DNA of 64,000 nucleotides, taken from RHLJ01 sp965242845. Its GTDB lineage: Bacteria > Bacteroidota > Rhodothermia > Balneolales > Balneolaceae. The notes beneath the pieces were generated by a model, which saw only the letters and a program-made list of their open reading frames with translations, was not told the origin of the DNA and did no database searches. Shown here piece by piece: positions 45,289 to 53,203 of the stretch (positions are counted from its first letter, which is position 1; each line of letters begins with the position of its first letter). The stretch lies in contig CBDETC010000002.1 in NCBI GenBank assembly GCA_965242845.1, positions 558,001-622,000 of the forward strand, read 5' to 3'. The translations under genes and the position numbers were made by a program.

Positions 45289-45447
45289 GGTCATCCCGGA
45301 CCTGTCCGCCGTACAATACTTTGGAAGGCGGGCTTGATCCGGGATCTGTGAAGATAGTTCCCCTGATAAAGGTAGATTTAACAATAAAGCATCCTTTTAC
45401 AGATGCCGAAACAAGTTCAGCATGACTTCAAAAAAACCGGGATGACC
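45289..45447. repeat. Dispersed palindromic repeat, copy F
   Basis: GGTCATCCCGG (45289-45299) and CCGGGATGACC (45437-45447) are perfect 11-base inverted repeats enclosing about 137 bases. The left inner part shares a 24-base identical stretch with copy E. It separates convergent genes and ends 7 bases before the TauE gene stop. Confidence 0.8.
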
Positions 45448-45453
45448 TTGGCA

Positions 45454-46224
45454 TTAAACCATAAAGGTTTTGGAAAGGTTACTCCAGAGGATGAATGCGC
45501 CCATCCCAATCAGGAATACCCCAAATCCTTTTTTTAGTGATTTCTGCGGTACTTTCTTACTCAATCTTCCTCCAACCATACTGCCAATAATTCCTATCGC
45601 AGTAAAAATAGCTAACAACTCCCAATCTATATTCAGCTTCTCGGCCCGAAGTACATCCAGATATTTATAGAAGCCGATAAAGCTCTTTGCAGCGATTATG
45701 GTGAGGCTAGTTCCAACAGCAATTCGCATTTTTAGACCACCGAATAAAACCAGCGCCGGTATGATCAAAAATCCTCCCCCTACCCCAACTAGTCCTGTTA
45801 CTATCCCAACAATAGCTCCCTCAAGGATGAGTATATATCTTGGTGCAGAATACCCTTTTTCCTTTTTCAGGCGTGGATTATCCTTCACCATCAAAAAAGC
45901 TGCCAGAAGCATCACTATTGCAAAGATAATTAACTGAGAATTCCCTGACAGGTATTGAGAAAGTGAAGCTCCATAGTAAGTTCCTGCCATTCCCGGAACT
46001 CCAAACCAAAGCACACTTTTCCAGTCTATTTCCTTTCTCCATGCATAAGGAATGCATCCAAATAAGCTGATGGATGCAACTATACCTAATGATTGAGCGA
46101 TAGCAACCTTCTCAGGTTGATCAACCAGGTAGATAAGTACCGGGACTGTAAGAATTGACCCCCCTGAACCTAAAAGTCCAAGTGAAAGCCCAATTACTAA
46201 TGCTCCCAGCCAGGCCCAAAACAT
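45454..46224 (-). CDS. TauE/SafE family sulfite/sulfonate exporter
   Basis: A 256-residue protein with seven to eight membrane helices. The family landmarks are LGLLGSGGSILTVPVL (N-repeat) and IVGIVTGLVGVGGGFLIIPALV (C-repeat), both G-rich motifs of the TSUP fold. TauE/SafE proteins export sulfite, sulfoacetate or related anions. It follows the MBL-rhodanese gene by 1 base, so it likely removes sulfite or thiosulfate formed by the persulfide dioxygenase step. Confidence 0.9.
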   Translation of the reverse strand: MFWAWLGALVIGLSLGLLGSGGSILTVPVLIYLVDQPEKVAIAQSLGIVASISLFGCIPYAWRKEIDWKSVLWFGVPGMAGTYYGASLSQYLSGNSQLIIFAIVMLLAAFLMVKDNPRLKKEKGYSAPRYILILEGAIVGIVTGLVGVGGGFLIIPALVLFGGLKMRIAVGTSLTIIAAKSFIGFYKYLDVLRAEKLNIDWELLAIFTAIGIIGSMVGGRLSKKVPQKSLKKGFGVFLIGMGAFILWSNLSKTFMV

Positions 46225-46225
46225 A

Positions 46226-47641
46226 TTAAGCCTCGATCATCAGGTTATTCTTTTCTAACCAGGGCTCCACATTGTCATCCACATATTTTACTTCATATCC
46301 TTTTGACTCTAATAAAGCAGAAGCAAATGAAGCCCTGTTTCCGGACTTACAATGAATGAGTATTGGTTTGTCTGTAGGAATCTCCTCGAATCGGTCTAGC
46401 AATCTCGTATGGGAAATATTGATTGCATCGGGATGATGACCTTCGTCAAATTCAGATTTCTTTCGGGCATCTAAGAGTGTTACCCCTCCTTGATTCATCA
46501 GGCTATCAACATCTTCGAAGTCGATGGTTTCAGTAGAAACCAGCTCTACTCCTGATTTAAGCAGGTCTTCGGGAGTTACATATCCCTTGATGTTATCTAA
46601 GCCAACGCGGATTAAATCGGTTACCGCTTCTTCAATTCTCGATTCATCAACAATTAAGTAGATGTCCTGATCCTCGGTGATATACGAACCTGCAATGGTG
46701 TTGAAGTCTTTTTTTAGTGTAGCCAGTAAAGAATTCTTTAGATGACCAGCCATGAAATCTGTACGATTTCTGGTATCTAGTATAACTGCTGAATCCGAAG
46801 CTGTGCTATTAACAATTTCTCCAACTGATAATTTCTTTGGATTAGGAAGCCCTCCTAATACTCTTGGACCTTTTTTGTTGTCCCTTTTCATTCTTGCGAA
46901 ATAGAGCGGAGGTTCAGGTTGCCCATCCAGGATATAATCCACAAAATCCTTTTCTGTAATTGCAGACTGAATGGAAGTATTAAATCTCTGCTCATACCCG
47001 GTGGTTGATTTCGGAACAGAGCCTAGTGCTTTTCCACATGCACTTCCTGCACCATGGCCAGGCCATAATTGTAGATAATCAGGCATGGTTTTAAACTTTT
47101 CAATGGATTTATAAAGAGTCTTTGCAGAGCTTTCCATTGAACCTTCAAGACCCGCAGCAGTTTCTAATAAGTCCGGTCTCCCTACATCTCCTACAAAAAT
47201 GAAATCTCCAGAGAGGATACCCATTGGTTCATCCGTTGCGGCTCCATCAGTAACCAAAAAGCTAATATGTTCAGGAGTATGACCTGGAGTGTAAAGCACA
47301 TCAAAACGAATATTACCAATGCTGAACTGATCACCATCTTTGAGCAACTTGTGATTGTATTTGCTACCAATCAACCACTCATATTTCCAATCCTGATCTC
47401 CTTCGTCCGATGCAAATACTTTTACTCCGTTTTCTGCAAATTCCCGCAGCCCCGAAAGGTAATCGGCATGAATGTGAGTTTCAGCAGCCGCAACAATTTT
47501 GAGGTTGTGTTTTGATGCCAAGGCCTCATATCTCCCGATATCGCGCATGGGATCTATTACAATAGCTTCACCCGTCTTCTGACACCCAATTACATATGCA
47601 TATTGTGCCAGCTTTTCTTCAAATACTTGTTCAAAAAACAT
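46226..47641 (-). CDS. MBL-fold hydrolase with two rhodanese domains (persulfide dioxygenase-like)
   Basis: A 471-residue fusion. Residues 1-235 are a metallo-beta-lactamase of the ETHE1 type: AETHIHADYLSG (metal-binding HxHxD), GHTPEHISF and SGDFIFVGDVGRPDL. Then two rhodanese domains (about 255-350 and 370-471). The second has the active-site loop IHCKSGNRAS with its cysteine; the first has lost it (YLIVDESRIEE). ETHE1-type enzymes oxidise glutathione persulfide to sulfite and the rhodanese moves sulfane sulfur to an acceptor. Context with YeeE and TauE supports a sulfide oxidation or persulfide detoxification role. Confidence 0.88.
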   Translation of the reverse strand: MFFEQVFEEKLAQYAYVIGCQKTGEAIVIDPMRDIGRYEALASKHNLKIVAAAETHIHADYLSGLREFAENGVKVFASDEGDQDWKYEWLIGSKYNHKLLKDGDQFSIGNIRFDVLYTPGHTPEHISFLVTDGAATDEPMGILSGDFIFVGDVGRPDLLETAAGLEGSMESSAKTLYKSIEKFKTMPDYLQLWPGHGAGSACGKALGSVPKSTTGYEQRFNTSIQSAITEKDFVDYILDGQPEPPLYFARMKRDNKKGPRVLGGLPNPKKLSVGEIVNSTASDSAVILDTRNRTDFMAGHLKNSLLATLKKDFNTIAGSYITEDQDIYLIVDESRIEEAVTDLIRVGLDNIKGYVTPEDLLKSGVELVSTETIDFEDVDSLMNQGGVTLLDARKKSEFDEGHHPDAINISHTRLLDRFEEIPTDKPILIHCKSGNRASFASALLESKGYEVKYVDDNVEPWLEKNNLMIEA

Positions 47642-47662
47642 ATTTCTGTTCTTATATCATTC

Positions 47663-48070
47663 TTAATGTGGAAGTTTAGTATGGAATATTCCGTATATCC
47701 CTGCTCCCATAATTGCGGAGAACAGGGGTATGATGAATATTATATAACCGAATCCTATTAATGAGTACAAAGGACCCGGACAAGCACCAACTATTGCCCA
47801 ACCCAATCCGAAAATTGAACCACCAATAATATACCGAGTTGTGAGAGAATTATCTTTAGTTTTGATGTTGATATCATTGCCAGTGAGATCTGTTAAATTG
47901 AAGCGTTTGATCAACCTTGTTGAGATAAATCCTACTAACACAGCGCTACCAATTACTCCGTACATATGGAAGGAATCAAAAAGAAACATCTCTTGAATTC
48001 TAAACCAGGATGCCACTTCAGACTTAATAAGTATAAAACCAAAGATTATTCCTGCTAGTATAAATCTCAT
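47663..48070 (-). CDS. YeeE/YedE half-protein (DUF6691)
   Basis: A 135-residue membrane protein with four helices. The conserved IVGACPGPLYSLIGFG carries the cysteine of the YeeE/TsuA thiosulfate-uptake family. It is one half of a split transporter, the other half being the gene at 48077, 6 bases upstream on the same strand. Direction of transport (thiosulfate in, or sulfane sulfur in) is inferred from the family. Confidence 0.88.
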   Translation of the reverse strand: MRFILAGIIFGFILIKSEVASWFRIQEMFLFDSFHMYGVIGSAVLVGFISTRLIKRFNLTDLTGNDINIKTKDNSLTTRYIIGGSIFGLGWAIVGACPGPLYSLIGFGYIIFIIPLFSAIMGAGIYGIFHTKLPH

Positions 48071-48076
48071 AACAAT

Positions 48077-48640
48077 TCAGTTTAAGATGATTGGAAGTAA
48101 AAAATAAGTTGACAACAGCCCCCCAATAAAAAAACCGATAACCGCTATTAAAGAGGCTCTTTGCAATGTTGCCAGTCCTGTAATAGCATGGCCTGAAGTA
48201 CATCCGGATGCATACCTTGTTCCAAATCCAATTAGAAACCCTCCTACTACCAGGATTACCAATCCCCGAGGAGAGGAAAGAGTCTTCCAGCTAAATATTT
48301 CTTCTGGAACAAAGCCACTAAAACTGGTAATCCCTAGCTCTTGAAGATGGGAAATCGTATTCGGGGATAAATCAATAACATAATTCTCTGGCGATAAGAA
48401 TGAGGCCAGGTAGCCACCTATTAAAATCCCTAAAACCAGTTGTAAATGCCACTTTCCAGTATTTTTCCAATCGTAATTGAAATAAGGAAAACGCTTAGGC
48501 AAAACAGCCGCGCACACATGCTGGAAACTAGAAGATATCCCAAAGGTCTTATTGCCTATTATCAAAATTAGAGGAATCATCAAGCCAATAAGAGGGCCTG
48601 CTATGAACCACGGAATTGGTTGTTTTAACAATTCTATCAT
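48077..48640 (-). CDS. YeeE/YedE family transport protein
   Basis: A 187-residue membrane protein with about five helices. It ends in the family hallmark FGTRYASGCTSGHAITGLATLQRAS with the conserved cysteine of the TsuA-like thiosulfate path. It is the first gene of the sulfur operon, and the start at 48640 is only 73 bases from the divergent regulator's start. It probably pairs with the 135-residue half-protein to form a complete TsuA-like channel. Confidence 0.9.
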   Translation of the reverse strand: MIELLKQPIPWFIAGPLIGLMIPLILIIGNKTFGISSSFQHVCAAVLPKRFPYFNYDWKNTGKWHLQLVLGILIGGYLASFLSPENYVIDLSPNTISHLQELGITSFSGFVPEEIFSWKTLSSPRGLVILVVGGFLIGFGTRYASGCTSGHAITGLATLQRASLIAVIGFFIGGLLSTYFLLPIILN

Positions 48641-48684
48641 TTCTTGTTTTTTACTTTCTTGATCAAGAATAAGAAGACTCCTAT

Positions 48685-48710
48685 ACTTGTATCAACATGT
48701 TATAACAAGT
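48685..48710. promoter_or_regulatory. Palindrome in the sulfur-operon/GntR divergent region
   Basis: A 26-base imperfect palindrome: arms ACTTGT (48685-48690) and ACAAGT (48705-48710), with the perfect palindrome AACATGTT at the centre (48694-48701). It lies 2 bases ahead of the GntR start codon and 44 bases from the start of the sulfur operon. GntR/HutC operators usually have a T-A-G-T-like core and two symmetric halves, so this is a good operator candidate. Confidence 0.65.
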
Positions 48711-48712
48711 GT

Positions 48713-49507
48713 ATGGATTTGAATAACCAAGGGGCTCCACGATATCTACAAATTGCTGCGCATTTAAGAGGAGAAATCCTCAAGGAGGAGTTTTTACCCG
48801 GAGATAAGCTCCCTTCTGAGAAAAGACTATGCGACTATTTCAATGTTAGTAGAATAACGGTGCGGCAAGCTCTGGAATCTTTACAAAAGGAAGGGCTGAT
48901 ATTTAAAAAACAAGGTTTGGGTGCTTTTGTAAGAGAAGAAGTTCCTTCTCCAAACCTTGTACAGCTTACCGATTTTTCTGAAGACATGCGGAAGGCCGGG
49001 CTCTTGAGCTCTTCAAAATTAATCTCCTTTACAAAAGTGCCCGGAGACGAAAGTGTAAACCCAATCCTTGAGATTCCTACCGAAAAACCTCTTATGAAAT
49101 TAGAGCGCATCCGATATGCGAATGAAATCCCCGTGGCCTTTGATATTACCTGGATGTCGACTAGTTATGGTCATTTGTTACTAGATCAGGATTTACAAAC
49201 CAGGACGATATACGAAATACTAGAAGATGTATATGATATCCCAATTAAAGCGGGTAGATATTCAATAAGTGCAATTGGAGCGAATAGTGGAATCGCAAAG
49301 CATCTTGATTTGAAAACCGGATCACCTCTTTTAGAAATAAAAAGATGCTCCCGGACGCTGGGAGGCAAAAAGGTCTATTTTCAAAAACGCTACAATAATC
49401 CAGAATACATTTCTTACGAAATTGAATTATTTAGGGAGGACCATGAAGATGGAAACTCCAGAGATGGTTTACCTTTAAAAGAATTTTGCCCAAAGTTTCA
49501 GTTTTGA
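48713..49507 (+). CDS. GntR family regulator with UTRA domain
   Basis: From ATG 48713 (264 residues); the open frame runs 23 codons further upstream but would cross the palindrome. The winged-helix (residues about 10-75) reads YLQIAAHLRGEILKEEFLPGDKLPSEKRL and RITVRQALESLQKEGLIFKKQGLGAFV, a textbook HutC-subfamily GntR. The UTRA ligand domain follows (PLMKLERIRYANEIPVAFDITWM). Three cysteines (in RLCDYF, KRCSRTL, EFCPKF) might sense sulfur species, though a small-molecule ligand is the norm. Its divergent partner is the sulfur operon. Confidence 0.88.
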   Translation: MDLNNQGAPRYLQIAAHLRGEILKEEFLPGDKLPSEKRLCDYFNVSRITVRQALESLQKEGLIFKKQGLGAFVREEVPSPNLVQLTDFSEDMRKAGLLSSSKLISFTKVPGDESVNPILEIPTEKPLMKLERIRYANEIPVAFDITWMSTSYGHLLLDQDLQTRTIYEILEDVYDIPIKAGRYSISAIGANSGIAKHLDLKTGSPLLEIKRCSRTLGGKKVYFQKRYNNPEYISYEIELFREDHEDGNSRDGLPLKEFCPKFQF

Positions 49508-49560
49508 AACGAGCTGCTGAATTCTATTTTATCCTTTGTCATTGAATTAATATTTGATCC

Positions 49561-50091
49561 ATGGAAATTTGGGAAGATGAATATCCTGATTCTTTAGAAT
49601 ACGCTCATTTTTACTCTACATATGTAAGCCTGGTTAAGAAGGGAAATGTTATTCATACTCTAAATGAACAAATGCATAACGTATTTACCCTTGCCAATTC
49701 TATTCCTGGTGATAAAGCCTATTTCAAATATGCTCCGGATAAATGGACGATAAAGGAAGTTTTCGGGCATATGATAGAAGCAGAGCGATTATTCAGCTAC
49801 CGTGCATTTGCAATAAGCCGGGGTGATCAGCAACCTTTACCTGGAATGGATCAGGATATATATATGGCAGAGAACAACTACAACAGCAGAACGCTAAGTA
49901 ACCTTGCCAATGAATTCCTGGCCGTCAGGGTTTCTACCATTCACCTTTTTGACAGTATGACTAAAGAAATGATTGCGCGAGAAGGAAATGCAAGCGGAAT
50001 GGATGTTACAGTAAGAGCATTGGCTTTCATAATAGCCGGGCATGTGGCTCATCATATTTCAATTGTAAAAAAGAACTACTTAGCTGACTAA
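49561..50091 (+). CDS. DinB family protein
   Basis: A 176-residue four-helix bundle protein of the DinB/YfiT group. Metal-type residues are in the N-terminal part of helix 2 (EVFGHMIEAERLFSYRAF) and the C-terminal HVAHHISIVKKNYL, giving the three-histidine site of DinB-like metalloenzymes. PDKWTIKEVFGH is the family's opening phrase. DinB-like proteins include thiol-dependent transferases, but most, like this one, have no assigned activity. Confidence 0.88.
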   Translation: MEIWEDEYPDSLEYAHFYSTYVSLVKKGNVIHTLNEQMHNVFTLANSIPGDKAYFKYAPDKWTIKEVFGHMIEAERLFSYRAFAISRGDQQPLPGMDQDIYMAENNYNSRTLSNLANEFLAVRVSTIHLFDSMTKEMIAREGNASGMDVTVRALAFIIAGHVAHHISIVKKNYLAD

Positions 50092-50136
50092 TTCAATGCT
50101 ATTAATTACTTTCTAGCTTAATAACATCTTAGAAGC

Positions 50137-50367
50137 ATGAAAAAAGTAGAAGATTTGACCACAGAGGAACTAAAAAAAGAGAGGGGCTTATATCGTAAGA
50201 CTTTAGTTCCTATTTATCTTGTTATGATGGTTGTGACACTTTATGCTATATGGACTACGAATTTTAGTAATGAAGCAATCATTTTGTTTTGGATCTGGAT
50301 TATTGCCTCGCTTCCAGTTACGCTTAGATCTTCGAGAGTACATCGAGCACTAAAGGTGGTGGAGTAA
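50137..50367 (+). CDS. Small two-helix membrane protein
   Basis: A 76-residue protein, ATG start 16 bases after CTTAATAACATCTTAGAAGC. It has a charged N-terminus, then two hydrophobic helices (about residues 25-43 and 49-66, FWIWIIASLPVTLRS). No known family recognised. It follows the DinB gene by 45 bases, perhaps cotranscribed. Confidence 0.6.
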   Translation: MKKVEDLTTEELKKERGLYRKTLVPIYLVMMVVTLYAIWTTNFSNEAIILFWIWIIASLPVTLRSSRVHRALKVVE

Positions 50368-50375
50368 GAACCAAG

Positions 50376-51377
50376 CTAGCTTACTTCTTGCCCAATTCCG
50401 GCATTTAGTATTTTGTTCACAAGTACATCTTCATCGGATATTTCGGGAAGTTCCAGTCCCTTTCCGTTTATAATCCACTCATTTACTTTGTGCTTAAATG
50501 TATCGTCAATAGTATAAACAACTGTACCACCAAGCTTCTCAAGAGCAGCGGCATTACACAGCTGCTCGTATTGATTTCTAATAGGAATAGTCAGTAGTCT
50601 TTTACCCAAAAACATGGACTCTGAGGTAGTTTCAAATCCTGTAGACGAGACCACCCCCAAACAACTTTCAAAGCTTCTTAGGAAGGTATCTTTTCCAATT
50701 GGCCGGATAAATACATTCCCTTTTTCATAGGCCTTTTCACAAAAAGGAGAAAAGATATGCCACTGTACCTGCTTTACCTGATTAAATATTGAGCAAAGTG
50801 TTTCATGGTCGAATGCAGGTAAGTACACCGTAATATGATCCCCCTGTACAGGATTCAATTCTTTGATCTGTTTTCTAATAATCGGGGGTTCAATAAAATC
50901 ATCGTATCGTAAATAGTGCGATCCCACAGGAGCAGAAAATGGTGCAAAGTGCTTCATAACACCCTCTGCCATTAAAGATCTTTTTTTAGGCCTTGGAACA
51001 TTTGTAGACATAAATGCTGCCTGATGACTTATCCCTACACAGTTAACTCCAGCCGCCTGAGCTGCCCACGCTGTAACCGGCTCAAAATCATTAACCACAA
51101 AATCGTATTCCTCCAAAGGAACAGACTGGATATCCTGTATAAATTTTACTGGTTTTAAATTAAATGCGGTACCTAGAAAATCTACACTTCCCTTACTGTC
51201 ATAGGTAAGACTAATTCCTCTGGCTTTATATGCAATCGCTCCATCCAAATCCATATGGAAATTATATCCACTTATGAGTACATCTACCTCAGCATACTCC
51301 CTCAGCTTTGGTAATACCACTCTGGCACGACTGATATGTCCGTGCCCGGTTCCCTGAACGCCATAAAGTACTTTCAT
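50376..51377 (-). CDS. GT28-like glycosyltransferase
   Basis: From ATG 51377 (333 residues), overlapping the preceding gene's stop as ATGA; the upstream open frame is an artefact of frame extension. The N-terminus MKVLYGVQGTGHGHISRA is the glycine-rich G-x-G-H donor/acceptor loop of the MurG/GT28-like class, and the C-terminal half has GVVSSTGFETTSESMFLGKRLLTIPIRNQYEQ, the nucleotide-sugar site. The linked gene encodes a LpxH-like metallophosphoesterase, so the substrate may be a lipid-linked sugar. The exact activity is not known. Confidence 0.85.
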   Translation of the reverse strand: MKVLYGVQGTGHGHISRARVVLPKLREYAEVDVLISGYNFHMDLDGAIAYKARGISLTYDSKGSVDFLGTAFNLKPVKFIQDIQSVPLEEYDFVVNDFEPVTAWAAQAAGVNCVGISHQAAFMSTNVPRPKKRSLMAEGVMKHFAPFSAPVGSHYLRYDDFIEPPIIRKQIKELNPVQGDHITVYLPAFDHETLCSIFNQVKQVQWHIFSPFCEKAYEKGNVFIRPIGKDTFLRSFESCLGVVSSTGFETTSESMFLGKRLLTIPIRNQYEQLCNAAALEKLGGTVVYTIDDTFKHKVNEWIINGKGLELPEISDEDVLVNKILNAGIGQEVS

Positions 51378-52189
51378 CCGATCATTACTTTTGCGTCGTT
51401 CGTATGACGCTGAAGAAGTTGAGTAACTCTTGGGCTTTCCTTTAATACAGTGTCTTCCTCGTACTTGTATAAACTCCACTCTTCTCCATCATATTCGAGA
51501 CAGGTTAGATTTTCAATCCAATCTCCCGAATTCATATAGATTACTGAACCCTTCTCGTTCTCGTAACCCCGAATTTTAGGTTGATGGATATGACCGCAAA
51601 CCACGTAGTCGTACCCTTCATCAATGGCCAGTTCCATCGCAGTTACTTCGAAATCATCAATAAAGTTTACTGCTGTTTTTACGCCGTCTTTAATCTTTTT
51701 AGAAAGAGAAAGTTTTCCATACCCCATTTTTTGGGACAATTTGTTGACAGATCGATTCAAAAGTATGAGTAACTCGTAGCCTTTACCGCCCAATTTGGCA
51801 AGCCATTTTGAGTACTTCATGGTGACATCAAAAATATCTCCATGAAAAAACCAGACTTTCTCCCCGTTTAACTCGAGCACCAGCTTATCAAGAATGAATA
51901 ATGGCCCTAATTGAAGGCTGGATACTTTGCGAAGGGTTTCATCATGATTTCCGGTGAGGTAATAGATATCTACCCCGTTAGTCATCATGGTTATTAAGGT
52001 TCGGATAACATGCATGTGAGCTTCTGGCCAGTAATACTTTTTGAACTGCCACATATCAATAAAATCCCCATTGAGGATAACGCGTTTTGGTTCGATTGAA
52101 TTAAGATATTGGACTAGTTCAACAGCGTGACAACCCACAGTACCCAGATGAACATCCGAGATTACCACTGTATCAAGGGATCTTTTCAT
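51374..52189 (-). CDS. Metallophosphoesterase, LpxH-like
   Basis: A 271-residue calcineurin-type phosphoesterase with all metal-site motifs: SDVHLG (DxH), LNGDFIDMW (GDxxD), TGNHDE (GNHD) and CGHIHQP (GHxH). Extra helices in the middle (MGYGKLSLSKKIKDGV) are like UDP-2,3-diacylglucosamine diphosphatase, the lipid A step performed by LpxH. It overlaps the glycosyltransferase gene by 4 bases, and such pairs are seen in Bacteroidota. Lipid A synthesis is a possible role but not established. Confidence 0.85.
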   Translation of the reverse strand: MKRSLDTVVISDVHLGTVGCHAVELVQYLNSIEPKRVILNGDFIDMWQFKKYYWPEAHMHVIRTLITMMTNGVDIYYLTGNHDETLRKVSSLQLGPLFILDKLVLELNGEKVWFFHGDIFDVTMKYSKWLAKLGGKGYELLILLNRSVNKLSQKMGYGKLSLSKKIKDGVKTAVNFIDDFEVTAMELAIDEGYDYVVCGHIHQPKIRGYENEKGSVIYMNSGDWIENLTCLEYDGEEWSLYKYEEDTVLKESPRVTQLLQRHTNDAKVMIG

Positions 52190-52362
52190 AGCCTGTAAAG
52201 ATGATTTATCGGCTAAGTTCCTGGTTTCTTATTACCGTAGAATGGCTTGAGCGTTACCTTTAAGTAATGAAAAGGTTAAGGGAACGTAACCACATTGCTC
52301 TATTCATTTCTTTCTCTTTACAGATTTTAGAGTACTTTAGCGTATTAACTAATTTCTACACC

Positions 52363-52815
52363 ATGGAAGATCAAGCTCCACAAAAAATTGTTCATGTACA
52401 TTTACCAGAAAACGAGCCTTTTAAAACAACGCTTACTGCTGGGAAACATGAGCTTATCTCTGATGAACCTGTTGAAGTAGAGGGTGGACTAAACCTTGGA
52501 CCCGACCCTTATGATCTCTTACTTATGTCCTTAGGAACATGTACTGTTATGACTGTAAAAATGTATGCCCGAAGAAAAGGTTGGGAACTGGGCGATATGT
52601 ATGTAGAACTCCGCCATAATAAGAGTCATGTAGATGATTGCGAGAGCTGCGAGGATCCTTCTTCAAAAATAGATGTGATAGAAAAAGAGATAATCATTAA
52701 AGGTGAGCTTAGTGACGATCAACTGGATAAGTTGCTGGACATTTCAAAAAAATGCCCGGTACACCGTACCCTTTTAAACGATGTAAGAATAGAAAGCACC
52801 ATTGATAGCAAATAA
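52363..52815 (+). CDS. OsmC family protein
   Basis: From ATG 52363 (150 residues, MEDQAPQKIVHVHLPENE); the longer frame from 52267 has no family match and would run through the promoter region. OsmC features are GPDPYDLLLMSLGTCTVMTVKMYARRKG with the active cysteine, and a second cysteine in KKCPVHRTLLNDV. OsmC/Ohr proteins reduce organic hydroperoxides with thiols. An extra CESCED near residue 90 is not part of the usual site. Confidence 0.88.
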   Translation: MEDQAPQKIVHVHLPENEPFKTTLTAGKHELISDEPVEVEGGLNLGPDPYDLLLMSLGTCTVMTVKMYARRKGWELGDMYVELRHNKSHVDDCESCEDPSSKIDVIEKEIIIKGELSDDQLDKLLDISKKCPVHRTLLNDVRIESTIDSK

Positions 52816-52854
52816 TGCTCTAAACTGAGCGTTAGCTGCAAAAAAATCTTTTCT

Positions 52855-53196
52855 ATGAAAACCTGGGTTTTCCCTCTCTTTCTTTTTTTACTTCTGACAA
52901 GCTGTTCTGATTTTGTAAATGAACAAGAACTGGAAGAAAGCATTTGGATTGGAATTGCCAGTGCCGAAAGGCAGTGCATCACCCCAGATTTTGCATCGCT
53001 TGAAGAAGCTGAGCTTCAATTGAAAAAGAATCAAATCCCTGTACTTGATTCCAAAGAAGTTGCGCATGCAGTATGTTTAGCATGTTCTTGTCCAACAGGG
53101 GTTGTTTATCAAGCGTTGATAAATGGACAATTCTTAGAGAAAGCCGAGAAACTGGGTTGGAGTACTGTAGATGAAGAAGACGATACTTCGAACTAG
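52855..53196 (+). CDS. Cys-rich lipoprotein
   Basis: A 113-residue protein with a lipoprotein signal (lipobox LLTSC, Cys at residue 17). The mature part has three closely spaced cysteines (CLACSCPTG) after another single one (ERQC), suggesting metal or thiol chemistry. It follows osmC by 39 bases on the same strand. No known family recognised. Its stop is 7 bases from the convergent DUF1501 stop. Confidence 0.65.
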   Translation: MKTWVFPLFLFLLLTSCSDFVNEQELEESIWIGIASAERQCITPDFASLEEAELQLKKNQIPVLDSKEVAHAVCLACSCPTGVVYQALINGQFLEKAEKLGWSTVDEEDDTSN

Positions 53197-53203
53197 ACTA
53201 CTA

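Noticed and set aside
51378..51479. N-terminal extension of the glycosyltransferase
   Set aside because: It lies inside the metallophosphoesterase gene; the ATGA overlap at 51374-51377 is the standard start for coupled genes.
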